Shown piece by piece: positions 34,838-44,551 of a DNA stretch of 64,000 nt. The position numbers were made by a program, and so were the translations under genes. Location of the stretch: the NCBI RefSeq assembly GCF_020536995.1, contig NC_068366.1, positions 18,107,608 through 18,171,607 of the forward strand. The letters are read 5' to 3'. This DNA comes from Dreissena polymorpha. Lineage: Eukaryota > Mollusca > Bivalvia > Myida > Dreissenidae. Under the pieces are notes generated by a model. It was not told where the DNA came from and searched no databases. It saw nothing but the letters and a program-made list of their open reading frames with translations. Every line of letters begins with the position of its first letter. Within the stretch, counting starts at the first letter, position 1.

Positions 34838-35034
34838 GCAAAGACACCCATGAAAGACAAGTTAAAAGTCAACAAGGACTCTCCAGCAAAGGTCACAGAT
34901 GAGGTCAAGATGGATGAGGTCAAGATTGAGGAGGTTGTCGGGAACCACACCTATTGCGCAATCAGACAGCCCAGCCCCCTCAGACACGCCTCCTTCTAGA
35001 ATCACCCCAACCATACAGGTGGAGGAGGTCAAAG
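34838..35034 (+). CDS. MAP7: MAP7 homologue exon a
   Basis: The acceptor TTTCTTTAAG precedes AKTPMKDKLKVNKDSPAK, then DEVKMDEVKIEEVVG. After about 34943 the sensible reading moves to another frame (TTPIAQSDSPAPSDTPP, then TIQVEEVK), ending at a GTAAAC donor. One surplus A in GGGAACC would explain the shift. The composition (charged, then Ser/Pro-rich and disordered) suits the region before the MAP7 coiled coil. The exon is assigned to MAP7 by order and phase, not by a motif of its own. With the extra base removed it ends in phase 1, which joins exon b at 37727. Confidence 0.6.
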
Positions 35035-35082
35035 GTAAACTAGAGTATTATCTTTTTAAACACTTTAAATACAATAAAAGCT

Positions 35083-35170
35083 GAAATTGTTGTCTCTGAT
35101 AAGCTTCTGCGTACTGCGCAGGCTAATCTGGGACGACTAAAGCCCCTTTTTCCCAGAGTGCAGCTTTATT
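35083..35170. mobile_element. Palindromic MITE D, partial copy 1
   Basis: GCGCAGGCTAATCTGGGACGAC and a CCCAGAGTGCAG end; right half only. For the family see 45712-45985. Confidence 0.75.
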
Positions 35171-35187
35171 AGATTATTTGCTTTTTT

Positions 35188-35428
35188 ATGTCCCCCAGTC
35201 TATACAGGGGGACATATTGTTTTTGCCCTTTCTGTTTGTTGGTTTGTTTGCATCAAACTTTAACATTTGCCATAACTTTTGTAATATTGAAGATAGCAAC
35301 TTCGTATTTTGCATGCATGTGTATCTCATGGAGCTGCACATTTTGAGTGGTGAAAGGTCAAGGTCATCTTTCAAGGTCAAAGGTCAAATATATGGGGGGA
35401 CATAGTGTTTCACAAACACATATTGTGT
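35188..35428 (+). mobile_element. Cassette element F3
   Basis: The head ATGTCCCCCAGTCTATACAG closes with GGGGGACAT and follows CTTTTTT. There is one cassette with CATAACTTTTGTAATATTGA and two pairs of AGGTCA. Near the end GGGGGGACAT echoes the head, followed by the stem-loop GTGTTT/AAACAC (35405-35419) and a worn ATATTGTGT end. Confidence 0.85.
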
Positions 35429-35513
35429 AGAACATGGTTGTAACCTTAGGTTTAATTTTCATTATCTCCATACAATATATACCTTGGGAGAACTGGGTGG
35501 CAAATATGTTTTT

Positions 35514-37307
35514 AGCTCACCTGAGCACAAGGTGCTCATGGTGAACTTTTGTGATCGCCTTTTGTCCGTTGTGCGTCGTCCGTCGTCAACATTTTGCCTT
35601 GTGAACACTCTAGAGGCCACATTTATTGTCTGATCTTAATGAAATTTGGTCAGAACTTTCGTCCCATTCATACCTCGACTGAGTTCGAAACTGGGTCATG
35701 CTGGGTCAAAAAGTAGGTCACTAGGTCAAAAAAAGGAAAAACCTTGTGAACACTGTAGAAGTCGCATTTGATGCCCAATCTTCATGTAACTTTGTCAAAA
35801 TATTTGTCGAAATGATATGTTGGTTGAGTTCAAAAATGGTTCCGATCAGTTGAAAAACATGGCCGCCAGGGGGCGGGGCAGTATTCCTTATATTGCTATA
35901 GAGAAACCTTGTGAACACTCTAGAAGTCACAATTTTTGCCCAATAAACATGAAACTTGGTCAAAACATTGGTTTCATTGATATCACGGAAGAGTTAGAAA
36001 ATGGTTCAGATCGGTGAAAAAACATGGCTGCCAGGGGGCGGGGCAGTTTTCCTTATATGTCTTTAGTAAAACCTTGTTAACACTATAGAGGCCACATTTA
36101 TTGTCCAATCTTCATGAAATTTGGTCAGAAGATTGGTCTCAATGATATCTTGAATGAGTTCGAAAATGGTTACGTTTGCTTGAAAAACATGGCCGCCAAG
36201 GGGCGGGGCATTTTTCCTTATATGGCTATATATGGCTATAGTAAAACCTTGTGAAAACTCTAGAGGCCACATTATTGTCCAATCTTCATGAAATTTGGTC
36301 AGAAGATTGGTCTCAATGATATCTTGGATGAGTTCGAAAATGGTTACGTTTGCTTGAAAACACTGGCTGCCAAGGGGCGGGGCATTTTTCCTTATAGGGC
36401 TATATACATATGTATAGCTATAGTAAAATCTTGTAACACTCTAGAGGCCACATTGATTGTCCGATATTCATGAACTTGGTCAGAAGATTCGTCCCAAGAA
36501 TATCGTGGACGAGTTTAAAAATAATGCTGGTTGGTTGAAAACACATGGCCGCCAGTGGGCGGGCATTTTTTCCTTATATGGCTATAGTAAAACCTTGTTA
36601 ACACTCTAGAAGCCAAATTATTTTTCTATCCTTATAAAACGTTGTCAGAAGTTTTGTCCCAATGATTTCTTGGATGAGTTCGAAATGGTTTCGGTTGCTT
36701 AAAAAACATGGTCCACCAGGGGGCGGGGCATTTTTCCTAATATGGCTATATATCACGCTTAAGTAAAACCTTGTTAACACTCTAGAGGCCACATTTATTG
36801 TCCGATCATCATGGAACTTGGTTCAGATGATTTGTCCCAATGATATCTTGGATGAGTTTGAAAATGGTTGGTGGAAAAACATGGCCGCCAAGGGGGCGTG
36901 GCATTTTTCCTTATATAGCTATAGTAAAACCCTGTTAACACTCTAGAAGCCATATTTATTGTATGATCATCATGAAACTTTGTCAGAAGATATGTCCCAA
37001 TGATATTTTGGACAAGTTCGAAATTGGTCCAGTTGCTTGAAAAACATGGCCACCAGTGGGCGGGGCATTTTTCCTTATATGGACTTATGAATCTTCAAGA
37101 AACTTTGTCAGTATATTTGTTTAAATGATATCTGGATGTTTATGAAAATGGTTCTGGTCTGTTGAAAAACGTGGCTGCCAGGGTGTTCACTAGTCATGAA
37201 AGTTGGTAAGAACATATTGTTCTAATGACATCTTGGGCTGCACAGAACAGGTCAGTTACTTTGAATCTCAGGTGAGTGACTTTGGGCTTTCAGGCCCTCT
37301 TGTTTTC
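35514..37307 (+). mobile_element. Cassette element F7, about ten units
   Basis: The head AGCTCACCTGAGCACAAGG continues with GTGCTCATGG (hairpin GAGCAC/GTGCTC) and follows TTTTT. About ten units of 150-180 bp each carry CCTTGTGAACACTCTAGAGG, then CATGGCCGCCAGGGGGCGGG. The end has CAGGTGAGTGAC (echo of the head), the stem-loop GGGC/GCCC (37284-37297) and CTCTTGTTTT (37298-37307). It fills most of the intron between MAP7 exons a and b. Confidence 0.9.
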
Positions 37308-37695
37308 CTAAAAATTGATGAGCCAACTCATGTAATGAAACTACACTTCTCTTTTTAATTTTTTTTTATGATTGTCTGAAAAGCAACCATTATTTGATCG
37401 GGGGAAAGGGTTAAACATGTCCTGCTCAGACACGCATTAGTTAATTGTTGTAGCATATGTGATGGCATTAATAAAAACTGAATGGCATTCTTTTGCAACT
37501 TTATGTTGTCCAGCATAACTTCTAATTCTATTCTTTTAATTTTGTCTAGTTTATTTTCTTTTTTTTTCTTTTGGTAAATATTTTCTATCATAGTGACTTA
37601 AAAATCACCAAATATCACATATGAAATAGTGTGCCTAAGGAATTGTGGAAAATATCAGTGTTTCATGTAATAATCTCTATTCTGTCCTAAAACAG

Positions 37696-38024
37696 ATGAA
37701 GTGGAACCAGAATAGACGTTCTAAAGAAGACACAACGCGAACCCCCAGTCCTCTATCGGACCGCACCCAGAGTCCTTCATCAGACCTGGGGGTCGAGCAT
37801 GAAACCTCCGAAGCCCAGCCCTCCCCTGCAAGGGTCAAGTTTGACACCAAGCCCCCAACTGCAGCAGAGTCAAGACCATCGCCCAAGGAAGGCAAGCCGA
37901 AGACAGACAAAGAGCGGGAGATGGAGGAATACAAGGCGAAGCTGGCGGAGAAAAGCGACGTGTGGCCAGAGAGAAGGCTGAACGAGAGGCCGAGATTGAG
38001 AGACTGCGACAGGAGGAAACAGCA
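37696..38024 (+). CDS. MAP7: MAP7 homologue exon b: Ser/Pro linker and start of the MAP7 coiled coil
   Basis: A good acceptor ends at 37695, but the phase of exon a fits an AG at 37725-37726 better (VEEVK|EDTTRTPSPLSD). The frame reads TRTPSPLSDRTQSPSSD, then DKEREMEEYKAKLAEK. After the A4 run at 37951 the MAP7 sequence continues in another frame: RRVAREKAEREAEIERLRQ. A fifth A would restore one frame. LAEKRR-ARE-AERE-E is the classic start of the MAP7 (ensconsin) domain, which in vertebrates binds kinesin-1. The exon ends at a GTGAGT donor. The frameshift may be a homopolymer assembly error or real decay. Confidence 0.8.
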
Positions 38025-38246
38025 GTGAGTTTGGGAATTGGGATTCATTTCTTGATCGAGTTAATTTCTTCAGTGTTAAATTTAATAATAAGCTCTGTGC
38101 TTTACTAATAGAACTGCAATTTTATTATTGAATGATGACTGTTGCATTATAGCTTTAACGTTTGTTGAAAATGTCAGCGTATTCAGTTATTCATTGTGGG
38201 GTAACGTTTTCTTTAACATTTAGAGAAAGAGATTTTGCATCATAGG

Positions 38247-38740
38247 GTTGAATTTGCCTCGTTCTTGGAAAACTGGGCTTAATGCTTGTGGCCTAAGTGT
38301 CGTCCAAGATAAGAGAGTGCAGTCTGCGCAGGTTAATCTGGGACAACACTTTATGTTTTTATGGACATTTTTGTTAAAGGAGGTCTCTTTCTATAAAACC
38401 CCAGACTTTGGGAAAGTGTTGTCCCTGATTAGCCTGAATGTGCAGACTGCAGAGGCTGATGTGGACAACAATTCATGCACATGTATTAACCCTTTGCATG
38501 CTGGGAAATCTGTCGTCTGCTAAAATGTCGAATTTCTAAAATAAGCATTTTCTTCGATTTTTTTTTCAAAGAATACTATCAGAATAGCAAACAGTTTGGA
38601 TCCTGATGAGACGCCACGTTCTGTGGTGTCTCATCTGGATCCAACTGTTGCAAAGCCTTTAAAATTCGGTTCCCGCACTGAAAGAGTTAAAGCCCAGTTT
38701 TTTCCCAGAACGAGGCCAATTTATTGATAATGGATTGTAG
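38247..38740. mobile_element. Palindromic MITE D copy 2, interrupted by MITE B
   Basis: The left part, 38247-38485, runs from GCCTCGTTCTTGGAAAACTG to CATGCACATGTA. The right part, 38687-38740, resumes TTAAAGCCCAGTT and then CCCAGAACGAGGC. Between them lies MITE B (38486-38690), flanked by TTAA on both sides. Confidence 0.9.
38486..38690. mobile_element. MITE B copy 1
   Basis: TTAA-CCCTTTGCATGCTGGGAA ... CCCGCACTGAAAGAG-TTAA with a palindromic core at 38587-38652 (GATGAGACGCCACG/TGGTGTCTCATC). TTAA duplication and CCC-initial termini fit the piggyBac superfamily. Confidence 0.9.
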
Positions 38741-38750
38741 TAAGGATCTA

Positions 38751-38926
38751 ATAACCCTTTCCCCTTCAGATGCAAAGTGAAAATGGCTATATGCAACCAG
38801 CATAAAACCAGAACAGACAATAGTAACTGGCAGTCTGCTCGAGTTTTTAGTTGTTTGCTGCTTGTCAGTATCTAAGGGGTGGAAATGAAGCCTTTTAAAA
38901 CTTAAATCTAGTAAGAAAGGTCTTAA
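38751..38926. mobile_element. MITE C copy 1
   Basis: ATAACCCTTTCCCCTTCAG (38751) to GTAAGAAAGGTCTTAA (ending 38926). It contains GCAAAGTGAAAATGGCTATA and TTTGCTGCTTGTCAGTATCT. Copies lie at 47716-47892 (inverse) and 55865-56035, where both flanks are TTAA. Confidence 0.85.
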
Positions 38927-38950
38927 CCACTCAAACCATCCCCCATGCCA

Positions 38951-39080
38951 CCCCCCCCCCCCCAATCACCCCCCCCCCCCCCTAAAAAAAATGTATTTTT
39001 TTTTTTTTTGAAAAGATCATCTTATAAATGACCACAGCCATCACACTATACCCGTACTATACCCCCCGACCCCCCCCCCA
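38951..39080. repeat. Poly-C / poly-T low complexity
   Basis: C runs at 38949-38980 and 39060-39078 with a T run at about 38996-39009. Confidence 0.9.
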
Positions 39081-39159
39081 ATTTGTTTCCAAGGGACAAC
39101 AAACAGTCAAAGTAGGTACCTGAAAGAGAAGAGGTTAAAGGGACCAATTAACACACATG

Positions 39160-39235
39160 CATCAATATTAATAAGCCCAGTTCTCCAGAATGAGGCTAAT
39201 CTATTTATAATTGATAGTAGAAGGCCCTTTTCACA
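39160..39235. mobile_element. MITE D end fragment, copy 3
   Basis: TAAGCCCAGTTCTCCAGAATG, then AGGCTAATCTATTTATAATTG, matching 38688-38725. Confidence 0.7.
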
Positions 39236-39352
39236 GGCGCGTTTCCCCTATTAACAGTTCAAAGAAGCCAGGAGGAGTGAAACTTAATTTATCCACAATG
39301 AACAGAAGTAGAGGATCAATTTTTAGTTCTCTCCCCTATTTACTCGTCACAG

Positions 39353-39537
39353 ACGGCAGGAGGAAGAACGTGAGAGACTTGAGGAGGAGAAGAGAACAGC
39401 GAAGGGAGGAGGAGGAGGCACTGAGACTGGCGGCCGAGGCTCGCAGGCAGGAGGAGGAGAGACTGCAGCGCGCCATTGAGACAGAGGAGAAACGCAGGCG
39501 TGAGGAGGCAGAACGGCAGGAGCAGGAACGTGTTGCT
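39353..39537 (+). CDS. MAP7: MAP7 homologue exon c: coiled coil
   Basis: It follows a CGTCACAG acceptor. The start reads best as RQEEERERLEEEKRTAK. After GAAGGGAGG (about 39403) the other frame continues REEEEALRLAAEARRQEEE, then EEKRRREEAERQEQERVA. One missing base would unite them. It ends at a GTATGT donor in phase 0, which fits exon d. The alternating E/R/K heptads form the central charged helix of the MAP7 domain. The phase at its 5' side does not join exon b cleanly even after one correction, so more than one indel is likely. Confidence 0.75.
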
Positions 39538-39597
39538 GTATGTAGTAGCAGAATTGTGAATTATTATGGGAAATATTGAATGATGCATTAATTTCAC

Positions 39598-39690
39598 AAA
39601 AGCGGAAAGTGTTGTCCCTGATTAGCCTTTGCATTTTGCACAGGTTTGATCTGTGATGATACTTAAACCCACTTGCATTAACGCAAGACA
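39598..39690. mobile_element. MITE D fragment, copy 4
   Basis: AAAGCGGAAAGTGTTGTCCC, then TGATTAGCCTTTGCA and a worn end. Confidence 0.65.
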
Positions 39691-39691
39691 T

Positions 39692-39757
39692 AGAGACTGA
39701 AGAGAAATGCAGGCGTGAGAAGGCTGGAAGCCAGGCAAGAACGTTTTGCTGTATGTG
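39692..39757 (+). pseudogene. Decayed duplicate of the end of MAP7 exon c
   Basis: GAGACTGAAGAGAAATGCAG, then GCGTGAGAAGGC and GAACGTTTTGCTGTATGT, match the last 65 bp of exon c plus its donor, with several indels. Confidence 0.8.
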
Positions 39758-40230
39758 GTGTTAGGGGTTATTGTAAAAGGGCATTATTAGGGAGTTTTTA
39801 AAGTATGAATTGTTAGGGGGTTATTGAATTGTGTATTATTTGGTTGTTATTGAATCAATGAATTACTTGTGGATTATTGAAATGTGGACTAATTTGGGGG
39901 TTTTGCATTGTGAATTTTTTAGAGTTATGAATTATTAGGGGACTCATGAATGACTATGGGGTAATGAGTTATGAATTATTAAGTATTATGATTTATTATT
40001 GGGTTTATAATTTAATTAGGGTGAAGCTAATTTTGAAATTTAAGGAAGTTTATCACTAACAAGTTTGTATGTGTGTGTGAAATATTAGTTTATTTTTTAT
40101 TATGTTTATATGGAGGTTACTATGAATGAATATTTACGAGGTTATGATATGTGCTGTGTTTAGGGGGTAGGAGTTATATTGTGAATTATTTGTTGGTTTA
40201 TAAATAATTATTATGTATTAGGAGTTTAGA
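39758..40230. repeat. Degenerate AT/GGGG minisatellite
   Basis: Repeating TTAGGGGGTTATTGAATTGT- and TGAATTATTAGGG-like words with a unit of about 25-35 bp, best kept at 39758-40020. Confidence 0.65.
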
Positions 40231-40437
40231 GAGAAACCCCTGCTTTAGACCAGATGACATTAAGTTCACTAAAATTTCTGATATTGAATTTATCAATGCC
40301 TTTTCTCTCCCTTTGTTACAAAGCCAAGAAGTTCATTGAGTGTCCAGAGTTTAAAAAAGAAACTTGGTAGAAAAATAATTAAATGATTATGTTTGAGGGC
40401 TATCCATTGTGTCATTCAATATCCATACATTTATTTA

Positions 40438-40560
40438 AAAAACGCCCAGTGGTTGACTGCTGTTCTACAAATCTGAGGATGGCAGGTTTGATTTCTGTCT
40501 TGGCCACATTATTAGTGTAGAGATTGGTTGTGAAATTATTTCCATGGCCATATATTCTTC
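40438..40560 (+). mobile_element. Worn tRNA-type SINE
   Basis: B-box-like GCAGGTTTGATTTCTGTC, followed by TTGGCCACATTATTAGTGTA, resembles the SINE at 27751. Confidence 0.45.
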
Positions 40561-40979
40561 CCATACTTGAACCTCTTATTTAAGGAGACCAGTTGACAGT
40601 AAATGATACAAGTATGAGTGCTTCATACTGATAAACCAGTTTACCCAGGAATAGGTTTAGCAGGTTAACTTGCCATTGTGACTGAAATACTGTTGACTGT
40701 TGTGAAAAATCCAAGCAAACAAAACATGCACAATAGTTAACTGGTTATGTTAAAGAGAGATTTTATAAATAAATGTGAAAGTTATAGTCTTAAATTATCA
40801 TTTGATTGTTATTATAAAAGTGTACATAAACAAAGCACCATTCAGAGAGCGAATTTGCAATAATTGTAGTGCACATTGTAATAACAGCAACAATATTTTC
40901 TCATTTTTCACACACAAATGAAATAAGAATTATATTGAAGACTGGCTTTTGGAAAACAGATTTTTATGCATTTGAGTAG

Positions 40980-41195
40980 TTTCTTCCCAGATTAGACTGT
41001 GCAGTCCGCAAGGCTTATCAGGGACAACACTTTCCACTCAAACCGGATTTTTATTAAGAAAAGACTTCCTTTAAAAAAAAATCCATTTAAGGTGGAAAGT
41101 ATCTCCCTGATAAGTGTGTTCGATCTGCGCAGGCTAATACGGGATGACACCTTACTCACATGCATTTAGCCCTGTTTTTGCTGAGTGAAGCTGGT
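40980..41195. mobile_element. MITE D copy 5
   Basis: CCCAGATTAGACTGTGCAGT ... GCGCAGGCTAATACGGGATG, with internal TTTCCA/TGGAAA arms around a CTTCCTTTAAA centre. Confidence 0.85.
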
Positions 41196-41224
41196 TTGTT
41201 TAATTTGATAATATATGATTTTAG

Positions 41225-41329
41225 CGCGAGGAGGCCGACAGAAAGGCGAAGGAAGAAGCTGAAAGACGAGAGAAGGAAATGTCTGAGAGGGCCAAACGTG
41301 AGGAGGAGGAACGGACTGAACGACGCAAG
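41225..41329 (+). CDS. MAP7: MAP7 homologue exon d: coiled coil
   Basis: Exactly 35 codons between TTTTAG and GTGAGA, phase 0 on both sides: REEADRKAKEEAERREKEM, then SERAKREEEERTERRK. The frame is clean. This is the C-terminal half of the charged MAP7 helix and joins exon e to give ERRK-RLEMIMKR. The intron upstream holds MITE D copy 5, and the one downstream holds copies 6 and 7. Confidence 0.85.
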
Positions 41330-41365
41330 GTGAGACAATCAGGCAGTCGGTTGTTTAATACATAT

Positions 41366-41592
41366 GAGCCTCTCTCTGGGTAAACGAGGCATAATGCTTG
41401 TGCGTAACATGTTATCCATGATAAGCCTGTGCTGTCCACACAGGCTTATCACAGATAACACTTGTCGTTTTTTTGGTATTTTCGGTTTAATGGAAGTTTT
41501 TGTAATTTGAATAGTGTCATCTCTGATTCGCCTGTGAGGACTGCACAGGCTAATCTGGGATTAAGCCCTGTTTTCCCAAAGCGAGGCTCAGG
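41366..41592. mobile_element. MITE D copy 6
   Basis: GCCTCTCTCTGGGTAAACGA ... CCCAAAGCGAGGCTC. Two hairpins are kept (AAGCCTGTG/CACAGGCTT; GCCTGTG/CACAGGC). Confidence 0.85.
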
Positions 41593-42547
41593 TTTTGTTA
41601 AATTTTGTCAGTTATCTTCTCTGAATTCTTTTAAAAATACATTGATCCTTATATTCGGTTTTTTCAGTTTTTATTGTTGTTTATTATGTATTGCATAGAG
41701 CACATTTTTTGCTTAAGTTTAAGGAAAATGTTTAAGCAATCTAATTATTAATTTGGATTTGTTTTCTCAAGCATATTAATAGTAAATCCAATTGTTGTTA
41801 CATAGAAAAGTAAGCCAACAAATGATAATTAACAAGTATGAGAAACTTCAATAAAAAACGTATCATTTTACCACTGATACAAGTTGGTAATTTGTCAGTT
41901 AATGGCATAAGTATGTGCTTGTATTACTTGTAAACAAGCTCAAATTAGCATATATTCAAAAACTAAAAGATGTGTCAACTTGAATTTTACAGGCAAATTG
42001 ATCCTATTTGGGGGCAATCTGTGTGCTTTTGATTGTTATTGATACTTATAAAGTAAGCACACACCTTCCATATGATCACAGATTTGTATGTAGGTTTTCA
42101 TGTGATAGTCTATGGAAGTTTTCCATCTCTTTATTATCAAGCCTAATATATATAGACTCTGTTACTTTTTTTCCATTTGATGATGTTTAATATTTCAACA
42201 AATTTTGAAAATGATAACAATGTGGTGAATATACAGATCTATGTTCTAGCAGTAATGGACTGGCTTCAAAACACTAAGGTTGCTGGTTCGATTCTCTATG
42301 ATGCTGTGACATGCTAAAAAAAAATACTTCTCTCATGCTTCCTCCCATTACTGTTCATCACAGAAGCGTAATGAAATTTTGAGAATATTAAAAAAATATA
42401 TATATATATTAATTGCTTGAAACTCTTCTACACTTTGTATACCAATAACCCTTTTTTGCAGCACCTTGTATCTTTTATTATCCTTGATCGTTCCAACATT
42501 ACTATTGGTGTACGTTTGAGCTGAAAGAGGAGACTCGCCTCAAATGG

Positions 42548-42660
42548 AAGATTCGATAAAAAAAGCGGAAAGTGTTATCCCTGATAAGCCTGTGGACGAC
42601 AGTTGACGCACACGCATGAATCCCGTTTTCACAGAATGCGGCTCATGCGTGTTTGTTCTT
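42548..42660. mobile_element. MITE D fragment, copy 7
   Basis: AAAAGCGGAAAGTGTTATCC to TTTCACAGAATGCGGCTC; right half. At 42660-42700 ACACCCCATCCTGTATATTC is duplicated immediately before exon e. Confidence 0.75.
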
Positions 42661-42705
42661 ACACCCCATCCTGTATATTCTTACACCCCATCCTGTATAT
42701 TGCAG

Positions 42706-42771
42706 AGGCTGGAGATGATCATGAAGAGAGTGAAGACAGACACACCAACCACCACCCCTGAGAAAGGAAGG
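42706..42771 (+). CDS. MAP7: MAP7 homologue exon e: end of the MAP7 domain
   Basis: It follows TATTGCAG and ends at GTACGC; 22 codons, phase 0 on both sides: RLEMIMKRVKTDTPTTTPEK, then GR. RLE-IMKR is the hallmark that closes the MAP7 domain in vertebrate MAP7 and MAP7D proteins (RLEEIMKRTRK), so this short exon is the strongest single piece of evidence for the gene's identity. It is followed by Thr/Pro-rich, probably phosphorylated linker sequence. Confidence 0.85.
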
Positions 42772-43081
42772 GTACGCACTGTTATTTTATGTTCTTATTT
42801 GAAGGATCTTAACAAAAGACACATTTATCTAATGATGTAATAGAAGTTAGTTGAAACAAGAAACATCTTCAAAAAGATTTTCAGCGTCTCTGATAATTAA
42901 CTTGCAAAAACTGACAGAAATAGCAAACATCACTCAAACAAAGTTTACTTTTCTTACATATTGTAATAAACCGTTGCATTTATTTATTATATTCTAAATT
43001 AACATGTTTACACATAACATATACAATCCTTGGAAAATCACAGGGCATTAAGAATAAATTAATAGACTTAATCAATTAAGT

Positions 43082-43165
43082 TGCCGTGGCATTATGAATA
43101 AGGTGTCCGCCTAGCGATTCAGAGGTCATGGGTTTGATCCCCACTCATGGAGCGTTCTCTAGATC
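43082..43165 (+). mobile_element. Worn tRNA-type SINE
   Basis: AAGGTGTCCGCCTAGCGATT, then ATGGGTTTGATCCCCACT with a B-box-like GGTTTGATCCC. The A box is poor. Confidence 0.45.
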
Positions 43166-43190
43166 AGGAAATCAACAACAGGAAACGGAC

Positions 43191-43403
43191 TTAACCCTTT
43201 GCATGCTGGGAAATTTGTCTTCTGCTAAAATGTCGTCTGCTGAATTTCTAAAATCAGCATTTTCTTAGATTTTTTTCAAAGAATACTATCAGAATAGCAA
43301 ACAGTTTGGATCCAGATGAGACGCCACGTTCTGTGGCGTCTCGTCTGGATCCAAACTGTTTGCAAAGGCCTTCAAAATTTGGTTCCAGCACTGTAAGGGT
43401 TAA
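43191..43403. mobile_element. MITE B copy 2
   Basis: TTAA-CCCTTTGCATGCTGGGAA ... TTCCAGCACTGTAAGGG-TTAA. The core at 43297-43363 is a near-perfect palindrome (ATGAGACGCCACG/GTGGCGTCTCGT). This is the best-preserved copy. Confidence 0.9.
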
Positions 43404-44208
43404 GAGCATTTCTATAAGCCTGAGGCTTTTGATGTAATCAAGCTTAAATAAATAGGTTTAAACTAATCTATTAAGCTGCAATGTAATACTATGAACATTA
43501 TAAAATAACTATGTTGGCAACAAACTGTCTGGGCAAAAGAATTTCAGAAAGAAGATCACGCATGTCTAAATAAGTGAAACATTTAAGGAAAGATTAATGG
43601 CTTTTATATGTAATGGATGTATATTTATTGAGTAAATGAAATTGAATTACAAATTGTCAGTTTGACCAAACTGTCAACTGTCCAACACTAGCAATGTCCA
43701 TTCCATTTTAATATCAATTGGCCCTCTGTACCATACGTCCTTTATACAGGCAATAGCAATAAAAAATGCAGAACCTGTCCGATATATTAAATGTGTTCAT
43801 TTATTTACAATCAGATTAAAGGTGGGAAGTACCCTAATCAATTAATCATCTCCTGTGAGCCATCAAAAATTCCATTCCCATGCTATATTTATCAATGGCT
43901 TTACGAAAAAGATATCTTTGTTTTTTGCCACGAAATTGTTTCTGTGTATCACATGAATAAATATGCATTGATTTGCGATGATTTTCAAAACACCATACTT
44001 CGCAAAGTTACATTGCCATGCAGGTTTTCACTTCATCAGTAAACATTTAGAGAAGACAAGAACAAATATTTTCTATTTTGCTTGACATATTAAAAAAATC
44101 CAAAAAAAATCCATTTATTCATTGGGACTCACTGGCAGGTCATGGTCTCAACATTTAATTGAATATCAACAAAGGTCATACATGTAACCTGGGTTGGAAA
44201 TGGCGTAT
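43404..44208. other. MAP7 intron sequence, nothing recognised
   Basis: The 83-codon frame at 43791-44042 has no splice context or known motif. Confidence 0.3.
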
Positions 44209-44236
44209 TGTGTTTTATAAACACAGCTCTTGTTTT
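44209..44236 (+). mobile_element. Tail of a cassette element
   Basis: Stem-loop TGTGTTT-TAT-AAACACA followed by GCTCTTGTTTT. Only the terminus is recognisable; its head was not found upstream. Confidence 0.6.
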
Positions 44237-44248
44237 AACCTGCTTTTT

Positions 44249-44330
44249 ATTCCCTGCCAAAGGCGGAGGGATATAGCATAAGCGGTGTCCGTCAATCTGT
44301 CCGTCCATCATTTTGTCCGTCTGTCAAAAA
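44249..44330 (+). mobile_element. Head of cassette element F8, truncated
   Basis: ATTCCCTGCCAAAGGCGGAG, then GGATATAGC, follows CTTTTT. Then GTCCGTC-type repeats stop near 44330. The hairpin is TCCCTGCC/GGCGGAGGGA. Confidence 0.7.
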
Positions 44331-44551
44331 AAATTAAAATTTGCGAGGGATATCAATCCAACCAATTTGCTTTTTAATATTTAAGATAAGCGAATTATAG
44401 GCATGTTCATGCAATATGAATGTTACAGTACATGTCAGAGTATTTATCTGATGTACAATGTACTGTAGGAATTCACAATAATTGTCTTTGAGATGCATAG
44501 AAACCTTGTTTTTCAATGGTTTACACTTGCCTGCGTTTATTCCATTTTCAG

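Noticed and set aside
35721-36792. Several minus-strand frames of 60-80 codons
   Set aside because: Repeats of the same F7 cassette (SHIRKNAPPLGGH-like words in each unit), not a gene.
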